Below, in pieces: positions 56,401 through 64,000 of a stretch of 64,000 bases of DNA (its first letter is position 1; the number at the start of each line of letters is the position of its first letter). Made by a program: the position numbers and the translations under genes. The notes beneath the pieces are model-generated. The model was not told where the DNA came from, searched no databases, and saw nothing but the letters and a program-made list of their open reading frames with translations. Origin of the DNA: Burkholderia stabilis (GTDB taxonomy: Bacteria > Pseudomonadota > Gammaproteobacteria > Burkholderiales > Burkholderiaceae); assembly GCF_001742165.1 (NCBI RefSeq), contig NZ_CP016442.1, positions 3,658,001 through 3,722,000 on the forward strand, read 5' to 3'.

Positions 56401-58161
56401 CGGTGCGTGAGCCGATACAGCGCGATCGATTGCAGGCGCCGGTTGCGCGTCGTATTGGCTGCCGGTATCGACCGACGCAGCCGGTTCGCTTGCGGCGATA
56501 TCGCGAGCCGCTTCGACTTCCGGTTGCGCGGGCGGGGTATCGACCGGCGCAGATTCAGGCGCGTTCGCCAGCGACGCGGCGACCGGATTCCCGGCCGATA
56601 CGTCGAACGAGCGAACCGGCTGGCTGGCGAGGTCGTCCCACGGAGCGAGGTCGATGGGCGCGCTGAACGACGGCGCGGAAGTGATCCCGGATGCCGACGC
56701 GGCGGGCGCTTCATCGACATGCCGGATGACATCGTCGGCGTGATACGAAAGCGCACGATCGTCGATGCCGGTATCGGGCTGCACGTGCGGTGCCGCGGCG
56801 TCGAATGCCGTCGTGCTCGTCTCGGCAACCGGAGCGGACATCGCGCCGGACGTTGCCGGCATGAACGCATCCAGCACGATCGGTGCGTTGTCGTCGTATG
56901 CGGACGCCGCAGCGTGTTCGACCGGGGCGCTGGCGTCATGCGTCGAGACGCTGTGCGCCACGGAAACGAACCCGTTCGACACGGCCGCCGAAACCGGTGC
57001 GGCGACGCTGCCTGCCGCCGCGGCTACACCGGCCACGGTTGCGGCGGCTGCCGCTGCGTGCGTCGGATCGCTCGGTTGCCCGCTGCCCAGCGTGGCCCAT
57101 TGCGCGGTGCTGGCTTCGATCGAGCGCAGCGTGTCATGCACGCTCGGTGCCGGCGTGATCGGCGCGGCGGGTTTTTCCGTCCACGCATAGAGCGGCGCGC
57201 GCGCCGGCGTTGGCGGCGGCGGGCGGCGTCGCGCCGGGTCCGGCGTCGTGCCGGTTGCGCCGGTTCCTGCCACCGGTCGCACGGGCGGACGAGGCGGCTG
57301 CGTGCCGACCGGCCGCGGCGTGACCGTGGCGCGCGGCGCGGCCTGCTTCAACGCAGCGGTAGCCGGTCGCGCGGCAGTCGGCCGCGGCCGGACGGGTTCG
57401 AATCCGGCAGGAAGCGGGGCTGGATCGGGGCGCGTTACTTGCGCGTTCGCTGCCGCGCGCGCGAGGCTGGCCGTGCTGCCGGTCGTCGGCGGCGGCATCG
57501 CGCTGGTCGGGAGCGGCGCGGGCGGCGGCACCGGCATGCGCGGGGGCGCGGTCGGCTTCAGCCAGCCCGACGGCGCGACGGGTTCCGTATGCGGACGCGG
57601 CGGCGTCTTGCTGCGCGGCTTCGGCCGCGCCTGCGGATCGGGTTTCCACAACGTCGGGCGCGAATACCGGCCATTCTGGCGCGGCGCCATCGAGTTGACG
57701 GTGTGCGCGGTGGTTGGCTGAACGATATCGTCGTCGCGATGCAGCGCGCTGCGCGGCAGGTCGGCGATGCCGTGCGCGTCGTCGTCGCCGCCGTCGCGCG
57801 ACAGCTTCACGCCGAACGACGTGTCGACCCAGGCGGCGAACTGGCGCCAGCCGATGCCGGTCAGCCAGGGCAGCCCGGCCAGGAGCAGCACGACCATCGC
57901 GACCGGCGTGCCGATCGGGCCGAGCACGTGTGCGAAGCCTGCCGAGAACGCATGGCCGAGCGCGTTCGTGTCGAGGCCCGACAGCGGGCTCGTCAGCGTG
58001 CAGCTTGCAACGAACACCGCGGCGAAGCCGAGCCACAGGCGGATCGAGCCGCGGCCGGCGAGCCCGCCGCCGCCGGGCAGCATCGCCTGCACGAGACGCC
58101 AGAAGAGAAGGAGGAACCAGACGGCGGAGATGCCGAACCAGCCGAAGACAACCGTGTGCAT
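53500..58161 (-). CDS. ftsK: DNA translocase FtsK, extra-long linker
   Basis: A 1553-residue protein. The N-terminal part has three or four TM helices (first: [19 protein letters not shown]). Residues about 150-1050 are an Ala/Pro/Thr/Ser-rich linker. The C-terminal motor has Walker [16 protein letters not shown] (about residue 1215) and Walker [13 protein letters not shown], and the gamma DNA-reading domain ends the protein ([22 protein letters not shown]). FtsK pumps chromosome DNA at the division septum and activates XerCD. The linker is longer than in E. coli FtsK (1329 residues in total). Confidence 0.93.
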   Translation of the reverse strand: MHTVVFGWFGISAVWFLLLFWRLVQAMLPGGGGLAGRGSIRLWLGFAAVFVASCTLTSPLSGLDTNALGHAFSAGFAHVLGPIGTPVAMVVLLLAGLPWLTGIGWRQFAAWVDTSFGVKLSRDGGDDDAHGIADLPRSALHRDDDIVQPTTAHTVNSMAPRQNGRYSRPTLWKPDPQARPKPRSKTPPRPHTEPVAPSGWLKPTAPPRMPVPPPAPLPTSAMPPPTTGSTASLARAAANAQVTRPDPAPLPAGFEPVRPRPTAARPATAALKQAAPRATVTPRPVGTQPPRPPVRPVAGTGATGTTPDPARRRPPPPTPARAPLYAWTEKPAAPITPAPSVHDTLRSIEASTAQWATLGSGQPSDPTHAAAAAATVAGVAAAAGSVAAPVSAAVSNGFVSVAHSVSTHDASAPVEHAAASAYDDNAPIVLDAFMPATSGAMSAPVAETSTTAFDAAAPHVQPDTGIDDRALSYHADDVIRHVDEAPAASASGITSAPSFSAPIDLAPWDDLASQPVRSFDVSAGNPVAASLANAPESAPVDTPPAQPEVEAARDIAASEPAASVDTGSQYDAQPAPAIDRAVSAHAPQRGADTHRDVKPVVPFAALPSSPAAETSARATSSAAPFAATSASEVAKPDAAERVAPSGTTPAAHWARPPSIPPTSQPATTDPLVTPELPKSPVAQPFAAAPAVSAAGTSSLVGTALGSAGQAPASASNIAPVTTTASPAYVTGTASASLSQPAASASTVTSAPRAAPAGVAGSTYGSFARESTPAAVASAVASAAQPSTTGVPGSITQTSAPVSTPATAPATTFTPVTTPSTAGTSGSTSGSATQTPAPATTPAAVPATPASIVSGSIAAQPAAPAPTLAANAATSSTGAASGTFGASGIVVPPPAATLPVPPVASVVTATPSGAAAPMTAAAATPAHSVAGSPVTASGSPASIGATTMQQAPSTVPTPAATMTFTPPPAPAASTASWTVLNASETQAGAASQPVATMSGAGLSMSAPTAAAAPTPPVVPPLGPTAAVATEPAAPAAADTPAPDTPARAPRPNAFEFHAPASFNVELPTLDLLEPASDDVEMITEEHLAQTAQVIEQRLQEFKVPVTVVGASAGPVITRFEIEPALGVRGSQIVGLMKDLSRGLGLTSVRVVETIPGKTCMGLELPNAKRQMIRLSEILASREYQHSPSQLTIAMGKDITGHPVVTDLAKAPHMLVAGTTGSGKSVAINAMILSLLYKATPEDVRLIMIDPKMLELSVYEGIPHLLAPVVTDMKLAANALNWCVGEMEKRYRLMSAVGVRNLAGFNQKIRDAEAKEKKIGNPFSLTPEDPEPLSKLPLIVVVIDELADLMMVAGKKIEELIARLAQKARAAGIHLILATQRPSVDVITGLIKANIPTRVAFQVSSKIDSRTILDQMGAESLLGMGDMLFLPPGTGYPQRVHGAFVADEEVHRIVEYLKQFGEPQYEEGILDGPAADGATQDLFGEAPDAEADPLYDEAVAFVVRTRRASISSVQRQLRIGYNRAARLVEQMEAAGLVSAMGINGSREVLVPAAAD

Positions 58162-58338
58162 GCTTTGAAACAGGAGTGGGGAGGGGCGCGCGGGGCGCGA
58201 CCCGCCGAGTTTAACCGGCCGGCGAACAAGACTCTAACGCGGCGTGAATCCGCTTCACGCCGTGCTGCGCGTGTGCCCGGCACACGCGCGTGGCGCGCCA
58301 CGCGAAGGCGGTCGGTCGGCCTTCGCGCGCGCGGTGCA

Positions 58339-58884
58339 TCAGGGGCTCCGGTGCGTGAAGGTCAGCGTTGCGCCGGCGTTGGTCACGATCTGCAATTGCT
58401 GCGGCTCGCGCATCTGCACGCCGGTCTTCTCGACGTGGGCGAGCGCGTCGAGGTACGCGTGTTCGAGCTGGCCGCCGAGCGTATTCGGGCAGGCCATCCG
58501 CGTGCCGGCGAGCGGGCCGAAGCTCAGCAGGCCGTTCTTGATCGCGTAGGTGCCCATGTAGCGATTGCAGCCCGAGAACCCGCTCGCGCGCCGGATACCC
58601 GATTCGGTCGACAGCGCGAGCTTGATCGGCTCACCGTTGTCGCCGTGCGGGATTGCGCGCTGCGTGCCGTCGGCGTTCAGCCAACTGGTGAGTTCCCAGC
58701 TTGTGTCGTCGAGCAACTGGACGGCGGCCGGGTTGTACGGGTCGGGCGCGGGGGCGGCGGAATCGGAGTGGGTCGGCATCGCGCAGGCGGCGAGAAGCGT
58801 GGCAAGCGTCAACGCGCAGAGCGGCGCGCGCAACGGGCGAAGCAGGCCGGTGCGGGCGCGTGCGGCTGCGAACAGGTGGGACAT
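58339..58884 (-). CDS. META-domain lipoprotein (HslJ-like)
   Basis: A 181-residue protein with a long basic N terminus, hydrophobic core and lipobox LLAAC (Cys34), then a META domain (about 60-175: DTSWELTSWLNADG, SGCNRYMGTYAIKNGLLSFG, MACPNTLGGQLEHAYLDAL). META domains occur in HslJ and in lysozyme-inhibitor relatives. An envelope stress role is plausible. The lipobox falls in a plausible position only from the ATG at 58884. Confidence 0.87.
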   Translation of the reverse strand: MSHLFAAARARTGLLRPLRAPLCALTLATLLAACAMPTHSDSAAPAPDPYNPAAVQLLDDTSWELTSWLNADGTQRAIPHGDNGEPIKLALSTESGIRRASGFSGCNRYMGTYAIKNGLLSFGPLAGTRMACPNTLGGQLEHAYLDALAHVEKTGVQMREPQQLQIVTNAGATLTFTHRSP

Positions 58885-59097
58885 GAGCCTCGTTCCTCAT
58901 CGGATTCTGATCAAGGCGTAAGAGTAACGCACCCGCCCCGCGGCAGGCGAGCCGACACTTCGCGCATGAAAACGTTCGCGGCCCGCCCGCGCGCCGTGCG
59001 CGGCCGGGCATCGGCGCGGCGAAACGCGCAAAACCGGCGTCGTGGCGCGTGTTAACATCGAAGCCGTTTTCGTCCTCCACCAGAAGCGGGAAATCAC

Positions 59098-60312
59098 ATG
59101 CAGATCGGTCAGCGGCTCGGTACGCCGCTTTCACCCTCGGCCACGCGCGTCATGCTGCTCGGCGCCGGCGAACTCGGCAAGGAAGTCATCATCGCGCTGC
59201 AGCGGCTCGGCGTCGAAGTCATCGCGGTCGACCGTTATGCGGACGCACCGGGCCACCAGGTCGCGCATCGCGCGCACGTGATCGACATGACGGACGCCGC
59301 CGCGCTGCGCGCGATCGTCGAGGCCGAGCGCCCGCACCTGATCGTGCCCGAGATCGAGGCGATCGCGACCGACGCGCTCGCGGCGATCGAGGCGGCCGGC
59401 CTCGCCGAAGTGATCCCGACCGCGCGCGCGACGCAGCTCACGATGAACCGCGAAGGGATTCGCCGGCTCGCGGCCGAGGAGCTCGGCCTGCCGACGTCGC
59501 CGTATGCGTTCGCGGAGTCGTTCGACGCGTTCAGCGCGGCCGTCGCGAAGATCGGCATGCCGTGCGTCGTGAAGCCCGTGATGTCGTCGTCGGGCAAGGG
59601 GCAGTCGGTCGTGAAGACCGAGGCCGACGTGAAACCCGCGTGGGACTACGCGATGGCGGGCGGCCGCGTGAATCACGGCCGCGTGATCGTCGAGGGCTTC
59701 ATCGATTTCGACTACGAGATCACGCAATTGACCGTGCGCGCGATCGACCCGGCGACGCTCGGCACACGCACCTATTTCTGCGAGCCGGTCGGCCACGTGC
59801 AGGTCGCGGGCGACTACGTCGAATCGTGGCAGCCGCAGCCGATGAGCGCGGTGGCGCTCGAGAAGTCGCGCGAGATCGCGCACAAGGTCACCGAGGCGCT
59901 CGGCGGGCGCGGGCTGTTCGGCGTCGAGCTGTTCGTGCGCGGCGATGACGTGTGGTTCTCGGAAGTGAGCCCGCGGCCGCACGATACGGGCCTCGTCACG
60001 CTCGCGTCGCAGCGCCAGTCGGAATTCGAGCTGCACGCGCGCGCGATTCTCGGGCTGCCGGTCGATCCGGCGCTCGGCACGCCGGCCGCGTCGGCCGTGA
60101 TCTACGGCGGGCTCGACGAGCGCGGGATCGCGTTCGAAGGCGTGCGCGAAGCGCTCGCCGTGCCGGGCGCCGACCTGCGCCTGTTCGGCAAGCCGGAAAG
60201 TTTTGCGAAGCGGCGCATGGGCGTCGCACTGGCGAGCGGCGCGACCGTCGACGAAGCCCGCGAACGCGCGAAGCGCGCCGCCGCGGCCGTCCGGCCCGTG
60301 TCGGCCCGCTGA
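59098..60312 (+). CDS. purT: Formate-dependent phosphoribosylglycinamide formyltransferase
   Basis: A 404-residue ATP-grasp enzyme: [20 protein letters not shown] (N-terminal Rossmann part), [13 protein letters not shown] (ATP-grasp phosphate loop), [15 protein letters not shown] and [25 protein letters not shown] (metal-binding Glu). It converts GAR to FGAR using formate and ATP in purine synthesis, as an alternative to PurN. The ATG at 59098 is supported by the GAAGCGGGA region upstream. Two small envelope-protein genes follow in the same direction. Confidence 0.96.
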   Translation: MQIGQRLGTPLSPSATRVMLLGAGELGKEVIIALQRLGVEVIAVDRYADAPGHQVAHRAHVIDMTDAAALRAIVEAERPHLIVPEIEAIATDALAAIEAAGLAEVIPTARATQLTMNREGIRRLAAEELGLPTSPYAFAESFDAFSAAVAKIGMPCVVKPVMSSSGKGQSVVKTEADVKPAWDYAMAGGRVNHGRVIVEGFIDFDYEITQLTVRAIDPATLGTRTYFCEPVGHVQVAGDYVESWQPQPMSAVALEKSREIAHKVTEALGGRGLFGVELFVRGDDVWFSEVSPRPHDTGLVTLASQRQSEFELHARAILGLPVDPALGTPAASAVIYGGLDERGIAFEGVREALAVPGADLRLFGKPESFAKRRMGVALASGATVDEARERAKRAAAAVRPVSAR

Positions 60313-60330
60313 GGAACCTGGGAGAAGACG

Positions 60331-60516
60331 ATGGCGCCGATGTGGCTGCGTATCGGAAAGCTGGGCGCCGCGCTGGCGCTTGTCGCGGGTCTCGCGGGTT
60401 GCGGCCTCGCGGCCGCGCCGTGCCGCGTGGCATCGGCCGGACTCAAGATCGTGCCGCTCGTCGGCCACGTCGCGGCGGCGCCGACCGACGCATGCGCGGA
60501 CGTCATCGATCCCTGA
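60331..60516 (+). CDS. DUF6726 small lipoprotein
   Basis: A 61-residue protein with signal and lipobox LAGC (Cys24), then a Cys/Ala-rich tail with two further Cys residues (APCRV and DACADVIDP). It matches the DUF6726 layout, a small Burkholderiales family of unknown role. It starts 18 bases after purT, with GGGAGA near, so it may be co-transcribed with purT and the MliC-like gene. Confidence 0.78.
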   Translation: MAPMWLRIGKLGAALALVAGLAGCGLAAAPCRVASAGLKIVPLVGHVAAAPTDACADVIDP

Positions 60517-60596
60517 CAACGACAACCGACGATCAATCAACGATAACCACGCGCCTCTTGAAGGCGCGCTTCCACCCGTCTCGTGAGAGGACCTGC

Positions 60597-60977
60597 ATGA
60601 TTCGCCAAACCCTCGCCGCGCTCGCGCTGGCCGGCACTGCCGTTTCCGTCGCGCATGCCGCGCAACTGACCGTCGAAGAAATCGACGCCGATGCGCGCCA
60701 GCAGACCGTCTACCAGTGCGCGAACCAGAAGCAGCCCGTGCGCGTGTCGTACTGGCTCGCGGGCAACGGCCAGAGCTTCGCGCTCGTGCCGGTGAACGGC
60801 CGGCAGCTGCTGTTCGTCGATACCGTGTCGGCGTCGGGTGCGCGCTACCAGGCCGGCCGCTATACGTGGTGGACGAAGGGCAAGGAAGCGTCGCTGCGCG
60901 ACGAGATCGCCGACCAGAGCTCGCCGCCGCTGCTCGCCGACTGCGTGCAGGTCGAGAAGAAAAAGAAGAAGGGCTGA
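60597..60977 (+). CDS. MliC-family (C-type lysozyme inhibitor) protein
   Basis: A 126-residue exported protein with a Sec signal (cut near AHA-AQ, residue 21). It has an eight-stranded MliC/PliC-like barrel: VYQCANQKQPVRVSYW at the start, GRQLLFVDTVSASGARYQAGRYTWWTKG and the C-terminal ADCVQVEKKKKK. The YxC...C disulfide pattern and the SGARY segment match the lysozyme-inhibiting loop. It probably protects peptidoglycan from host or rival lysozyme. The Lys-rich tail is unusual. AGAGGA precedes the ATG. Confidence 0.85.
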   Translation: MIRQTLAALALAGTAVSVAHAAQLTVEEIDADARQQTVYQCANQKQPVRVSYWLAGNGQSFALVPVNGRQLLFVDTVSASGARYQAGRYTWWTKGKEASLRDEIADQSSPPLLADCVQVEKKKKKG

Positions 60978-61412
60978 ATGCGGGGCGCGATCGCCGATCG
61001 TGCCCGCCGGTATTCGCCGGCTGCCGGACCTGATGGCCTGGCAAGCGGACCAGACGGTATGCAATCCGACCCTTGATATTGCCCATCGGCCGATCGGGAT
61101 AGCCCGATCGGCCCGTCCGCCGACCGCGCGGGGCCGTATCGGCCCGCCGCGCGAGGCGCCGCCGCGGCCGTTCGCGGCGTTGTCACGGACAGATGGCCGC
61201 GCAGTGCTACAATACGCCCCTTTCCGCCGGCATTCGCGCCGAACGGAGTCCGCACGGCCTCGCGCCCGGTGTTCGAATTGAACCGGTCCCAAGCGCCAGA
61301 GCGGCGCCGCGCGGCGCGCCGCGGCTCCGTCTACTTCCGAATTGTGATGAGCGCAGGCCCGGCTGGCCTGACGCACGATGTCCCCGCCGCGCCTTTTGAG
61401 CGAAACGCCACC
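60978..61412 (+). other. Long upstream region of rhlE
   Basis: 435 bases without a supported gene. A TACAAT -10 (61208-61213) in TGCTACAATACGCCCC would give a leader of ~190 bases before the rhlE ATG. The leader is GC-rich and foldable. Long leaders of DEAD-box genes can be autoregulatory. No known riboswitch was recognised. Confidence 0.4.
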
Positions 61413-62909
61413 ATGTCCGATTCTGTCGCCAAGCCCGTCGACGCAACCTTCGATCAATTCGGCCTTGCCGCCGATATCCTGAAAGCCATTGCGGAGCAGG
61501 GTTATACGACGCCGACGCCGATCCAGGCGCAGGCCATTCCGGTCGTGCTCGCCGGCCGCGACGTCATGGGCGCCGCGCAAACAGGCACCGGCAAGACCGC
61601 GAGTTTCTCGCTGCCGATCATCCAGCGCCTGCTGCCGCAGGCCAATACGAGCGCGTCACCGGCGCGCCACCCCGTGCGTGCGCTGATCCTCACGCCGACC
61701 CGCGAACTCGCCGACCAGGTCGCCGCGAACGTGCACGCGTATGCGAAGCACACGCCGCTGCGCAGCGCGGTCGTGTTCGGCGGCGTCGACATGAACCCGC
61801 AGATGGCCGAACTGCGCCGCGGCGTCGAGATCCTGATCGCGACGCCGGGCCGCCTGCTCGACCACGTGCAGCAAAAGACGGCGAATCTCGGCCAGGTGCA
61901 GATCCTCGTGCTCGACGAAGCCGATCGGATGCTCGACATGGGCTTCCTGCCCGATCTGCAGCGCATCCTGAACCTGCTGCCGAAGGAGCGCCAGACGCTG
62001 CTGTTCTCGGCCACCTTCTCGGCGGAAATCAAGAAGCTCGCGTCGACCTACCTGCGCAACCCGCAGACGATCGAAGTCGCGCGCAGCAACTCGACGAACG
62101 CGAACGTCACGCAGATCGTCTACGACGTCGCCGAAGGCGACAAGCAGGCGGCCGTCGTGCAATTGCTGCGCGATCGCGGCCTGAAGCAGGTGATCGTGTT
62201 CTGCAACAGCAAGATCGGCGCGAGCCGGCTCGCGCGCAACCTCGAGCGCGACGGCGTGGTCGCGTCGGCGATCCACGGCGACAAGACGCAGATCGAGCGG
62301 ATGCAGGCGCTCGACGCGTTCAAGCGCGGCGAAATCGAGGCGCTGGTCGCGACCGACGTGGCCGCACGCGGCCTCGACATCGCCGAGCTGCCGGCCGTGA
62401 TCAACTTCGACCTGCCGTTCAGCGCGGAAGACTACGTGCACCGGATCGGCCGGACGGGCCGCGCAGGTGCGACAGGCGATGCGCTGTCGCTGTGCAGCCC
62501 GAACGAGCGCAAGCAGCTCGCCGATATCGAGAAGCTGATCAAGCGTCCGCTCGAAGTGCAGACGCTCGCGCTCGACAAGCCGGCGCGCCAACGTCACGAC
62601 GAGCGTGGCGGTGAGCGCGGCGATCGTGGTGAGCGCAGCAACGAGCGGGGTGGCGAACGCGGCAGCCGGCGTGATCGCGACGAGCATCGCGGTGCGTCGG
62701 CGCACCGGTCGGCTGGAGCCGAGCGCGGCAGCCGTCCGCATCGTCGCGAAGCGCCGGTCGACGATTTCTTCCTGAAGCCGTATGAGCCGTCGGCGCAGGC
62801 GAAGCAGCCGGATGCCGAGCCGGCGCACCAGCCCGAGAAGAAGGGGCCGAAGCGCCAGGTCGCCGCGTTGCTCGGCGGGTTCGGGATGCCGCGCAAGCCG
62901 TCGGTGTAA
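61413..62909 (+). CDS. rhlE: DEAD-box RNA helicase RhlE-like
   Basis: A 498-residue DEAD-box helicase: Q motif (FDQFGLAADILKAIAEQGY, TPIQAQAIP), AQTGTGKT, PTRELADQ, VLDEADRMLDMGF, LFSATFS, VFCNSKIGASRLA and HRIGRTGRAG. A C-terminal Arg/Gly/Asp-rich tail (about 395-498) with repeats of ERGGERG type should bind RNA. It is involved in rRNA maturation and mRNA decay. The ATG at 61413 begins the Q-motif region. The upstream leader is long (60978-61412). Confidence 0.92.
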   Translation: MSDSVAKPVDATFDQFGLAADILKAIAEQGYTTPTPIQAQAIPVVLAGRDVMGAAQTGTGKTASFSLPIIQRLLPQANTSASPARHPVRALILTPTRELADQVAANVHAYAKHTPLRSAVVFGGVDMNPQMAELRRGVEILIATPGRLLDHVQQKTANLGQVQILVLDEADRMLDMGFLPDLQRILNLLPKERQTLLFSATFSAEIKKLASTYLRNPQTIEVARSNSTNANVTQIVYDVAEGDKQAAVVQLLRDRGLKQVIVFCNSKIGASRLARNLERDGVVASAIHGDKTQIERMQALDAFKRGEIEALVATDVAARGLDIAELPAVINFDLPFSAEDYVHRIGRTGRAGATGDALSLCSPNERKQLADIEKLIKRPLEVQTLALDKPARQRHDERGGERGDRGERSNERGGERGSRRDRDEHRGASAHRSAGAERGSRPHRREAPVDDFFLKPYEPSAQAKQPDAEPAHQPEKKGPKRQVAALLGGFGMPRKPSV

Positions 62910-63030
62910 GCCGGGCGTACACGGCAGGGGCGGCGCGCGAGCGCTGCCGGAAAGCGGGTGCATGCGATGAGCATGTGCCCGTTTTTTGTTGGGGTCGTGC
63001 CTGGGGTGGGGGCGGATGGGGGGATGCAGC

Positions 63031-63099
63031 CGGTACTCGTTCGGTACTCGACCGGTACTCGCTCGGCGCGAAACCAGCGCGAAACCAGCGCGAAACCGG
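63031..63099. repeat. Two adjacent 11-base tandem repeats
   Basis: CGGTACTCGNN occurs three times (63031-63063) and GCGCGAAACCR three times (63066-63099). Both have an 11-base period, and they lie two bases apart, between rhlE and gluQ. Confidence 0.8.
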
Positions 63100-63112
63100 C
63101 GCGCCGCGCGCG

Positions 63113-64000
63113 TCAGCCGGCCAGCGGCCCGAAGCGTCGCGCCCATGCAGCCGTCGCGGCCGCGTAGAACGCATCCAGCGTCATGCCCGCCGGCGCGCCA
63201 TCGGGCATGAGACCCAGGTGCGCGGCCGCGGCCTGTAGTGCCGGCAACGGATTGTCGCGCTCGAGCGCGGTCGCGCCCGTCTGCTTGCTGAGCTTCTCGC
63301 CGTTTGTATCGACGACGACGGGTACGTGCAGATATCGCGGGATCTGCACGCCGAGGCAGCGTTGCAGATAGATCTGGCGCGCGGTCGAATCGAGCAGGTC
63401 GGCGCCGCGCACGACGTGCGTGATGCGCGCATCGGCATCGTCGACGACGACTGCGAGCTGATAGGCCCATTGCCCGTCGGCGCGCTTCAACACGAAATCG
63501 CCGACTTCGGTCGCGAGGTTCTGCGATTGCGTGTGCTGCCAGCGGTCGTCGAACGAGACGATGGCTGCGTCGCCGTCCGGCACGCGCAGCCGCCATGCGC
63601 GCGCGGGCTTGCCGTGCAGGCCGCTGCGGCAGGTGCCCGGATACGCGAGCGTCGTGTGGCGTTCGTGCGCGGCACGCAGCGAATCGGCGATTTCCTTGCG
63701 CGTGCAGCCGCACGGATAGACGAGCCCGGCTGCGACGAGCCGCTCGAGCGCGGCCGCGTAGGCGGCATCGCGCGTGCTTTGCCACACGGGCGGTTCGTCG
63801 GGCGTCATCCCGAAATGCGCGAGCGTCGCAAGGATGTCGTCGGCCGCGCCGGGTACGGTGCGAGGCCCGTCGATGTCCTCGATGCGCACGAGCCATGTGC
63901 CGCCGTGCGCACGCGCGTCGAGCCAGCTCGCGAGTGCGCCGACCAGCGAGCCGAAGTGCAGCGGGCCGGTGGGTGACGGCGCGAAGCGGCCGCGATAGCC
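63113..64000 (-). CDS. gluQ: Glutamyl-Q tRNA(Asp) synthetase, C-terminal part (start outside window)
   Basis: The minus-strand frame is open at the window edge. Visible parts are [20 protein letters not shown] (ATP-binding HIGH-like region, HFGS), the zinc site PCGC...Y...C ([10 protein letters not shown] and AYPGTCRSG) and the KMSKS-like KLSKQTGA. It lacks the anticodon-binding domain of glutamyl-tRNA synthetase. GluQRS adds glutamate to queuosine in tRNA(Asp). The first residues (GYRGR...) probably lie near the true start. Confidence 0.92.
   Translation of the reverse strand, partial: GYRGRFAPSPTGPLHFGSLVGALASWLDARAHGGTWLVRIEDIDGPRTVPGAADDILATLAHFGMTPDEPPVWQSTRDAAYAAALERLVAAGLVYPCGCTRKEIADSLRAAHERHTTLAYPGTCRSGLHGKPARAWRLRVPDGDAAIVSFDDRWQHTQSQNLATEVGDFVLKRADGQWAYQLAVVVDDADARITHVVRGADLLDSTARQIYLQRCLGVQIPRYLHVPVVVDTNGEKLSKQTGATALERDNPLPALQAAAAHLGLMPDGAPAGMTLDAFYAAATAAWARRFGPLAG

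Noticed and set aside
56170..59055. 961-codon open frame opposite the FtsK linker and META gene
   Set aside because: Arg/Gly-rich antisense frame over low-complexity sequence. FtsK and the META lipoprotein are well supported on the minus strand.

Overview
The window reads as a high-GC Burkholderiales chromosome, most likely the Burkholderia cepacia complex. This rests on codon bias, the parE-parC, phaZ and MoxR-VWA neighbourhoods, and the absence of rRNA or tRNA genes. The genus is inferred from gene content; no search was run. No complete insertion sequence, CRISPR array or tRNA was seen.

Positions 1 to about 9,750 are the right end of a P2-like (contractile-tail) prophage. It runs from the end of the tape measure through tail proteins U, X and D, a lysis cassette (holin, lambda R-type endolysin, Rz with a nested Rz1) and a Dam-type methylase. 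A less GC-rich cargo block follows: PAAR protein, DUF4123 chaperone, small co-chaperone, Tox-REase-5 nuclease and Imm52-like immunity protein. Its order matches the PAAR4-TecT-coTecT-TseT-TsiT type VI secretion effector module of Pseudomonas aeruginosa. A membrane diguanylate cyclase and a terminator come next. The prophage/host junction probably lies near 9,730-9,950.

Positions 9,956-33,000 are core-like: rubredoxin, a DUF4399 protein, the ABC-F ATPase Uup, topoisomerase IV (parE, parC), a CopD-like protein, a divergent LysR/PACE efflux pair with a clear operator, chromate transporter, a GGDEF-EAL protein, and a minus-strand PhzF-RidA-aminotransferase-EamA-VOC group. That group faces a MocR regulator. 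Then come htpG, ubiC and a uracil/hypoxanthine glycosylase-like gene.

Positions 33,000-47,500 hold a ParE/RelE-type toxin-antitoxin pair with a perfect palindromic operator, a spermidine synthase-like protein, a DUF3311/sodium-solute symporter pair, a run of three lipoproteins (two of only 25 and 24 residues), transaldolase, BenE, VWA/MoxR, two small cytochromes c, DUF1841, an EamA transporter, and nth overlapping an orphan rnfB.

Positions 47,700-64,000 hold a TetR regulator, an intracellular PHA depolymerase with a histone-like tail, a glycoside hydrolase family 15 gene broken by one missing base, a lactonase, a very long FtsK, a META-domain lipoprotein, purT, two small envelope proteins (DUF6726, MliC), rhlE, a tandem repeat and the 3' part of gluQ.

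The most interesting items are the phage-borne type VI effector module, the two micro-lipoproteins with near-identical mature heptapeptides, the DnaA-box cluster before parE, the PhaZ tail and the split glucoamylase gene.
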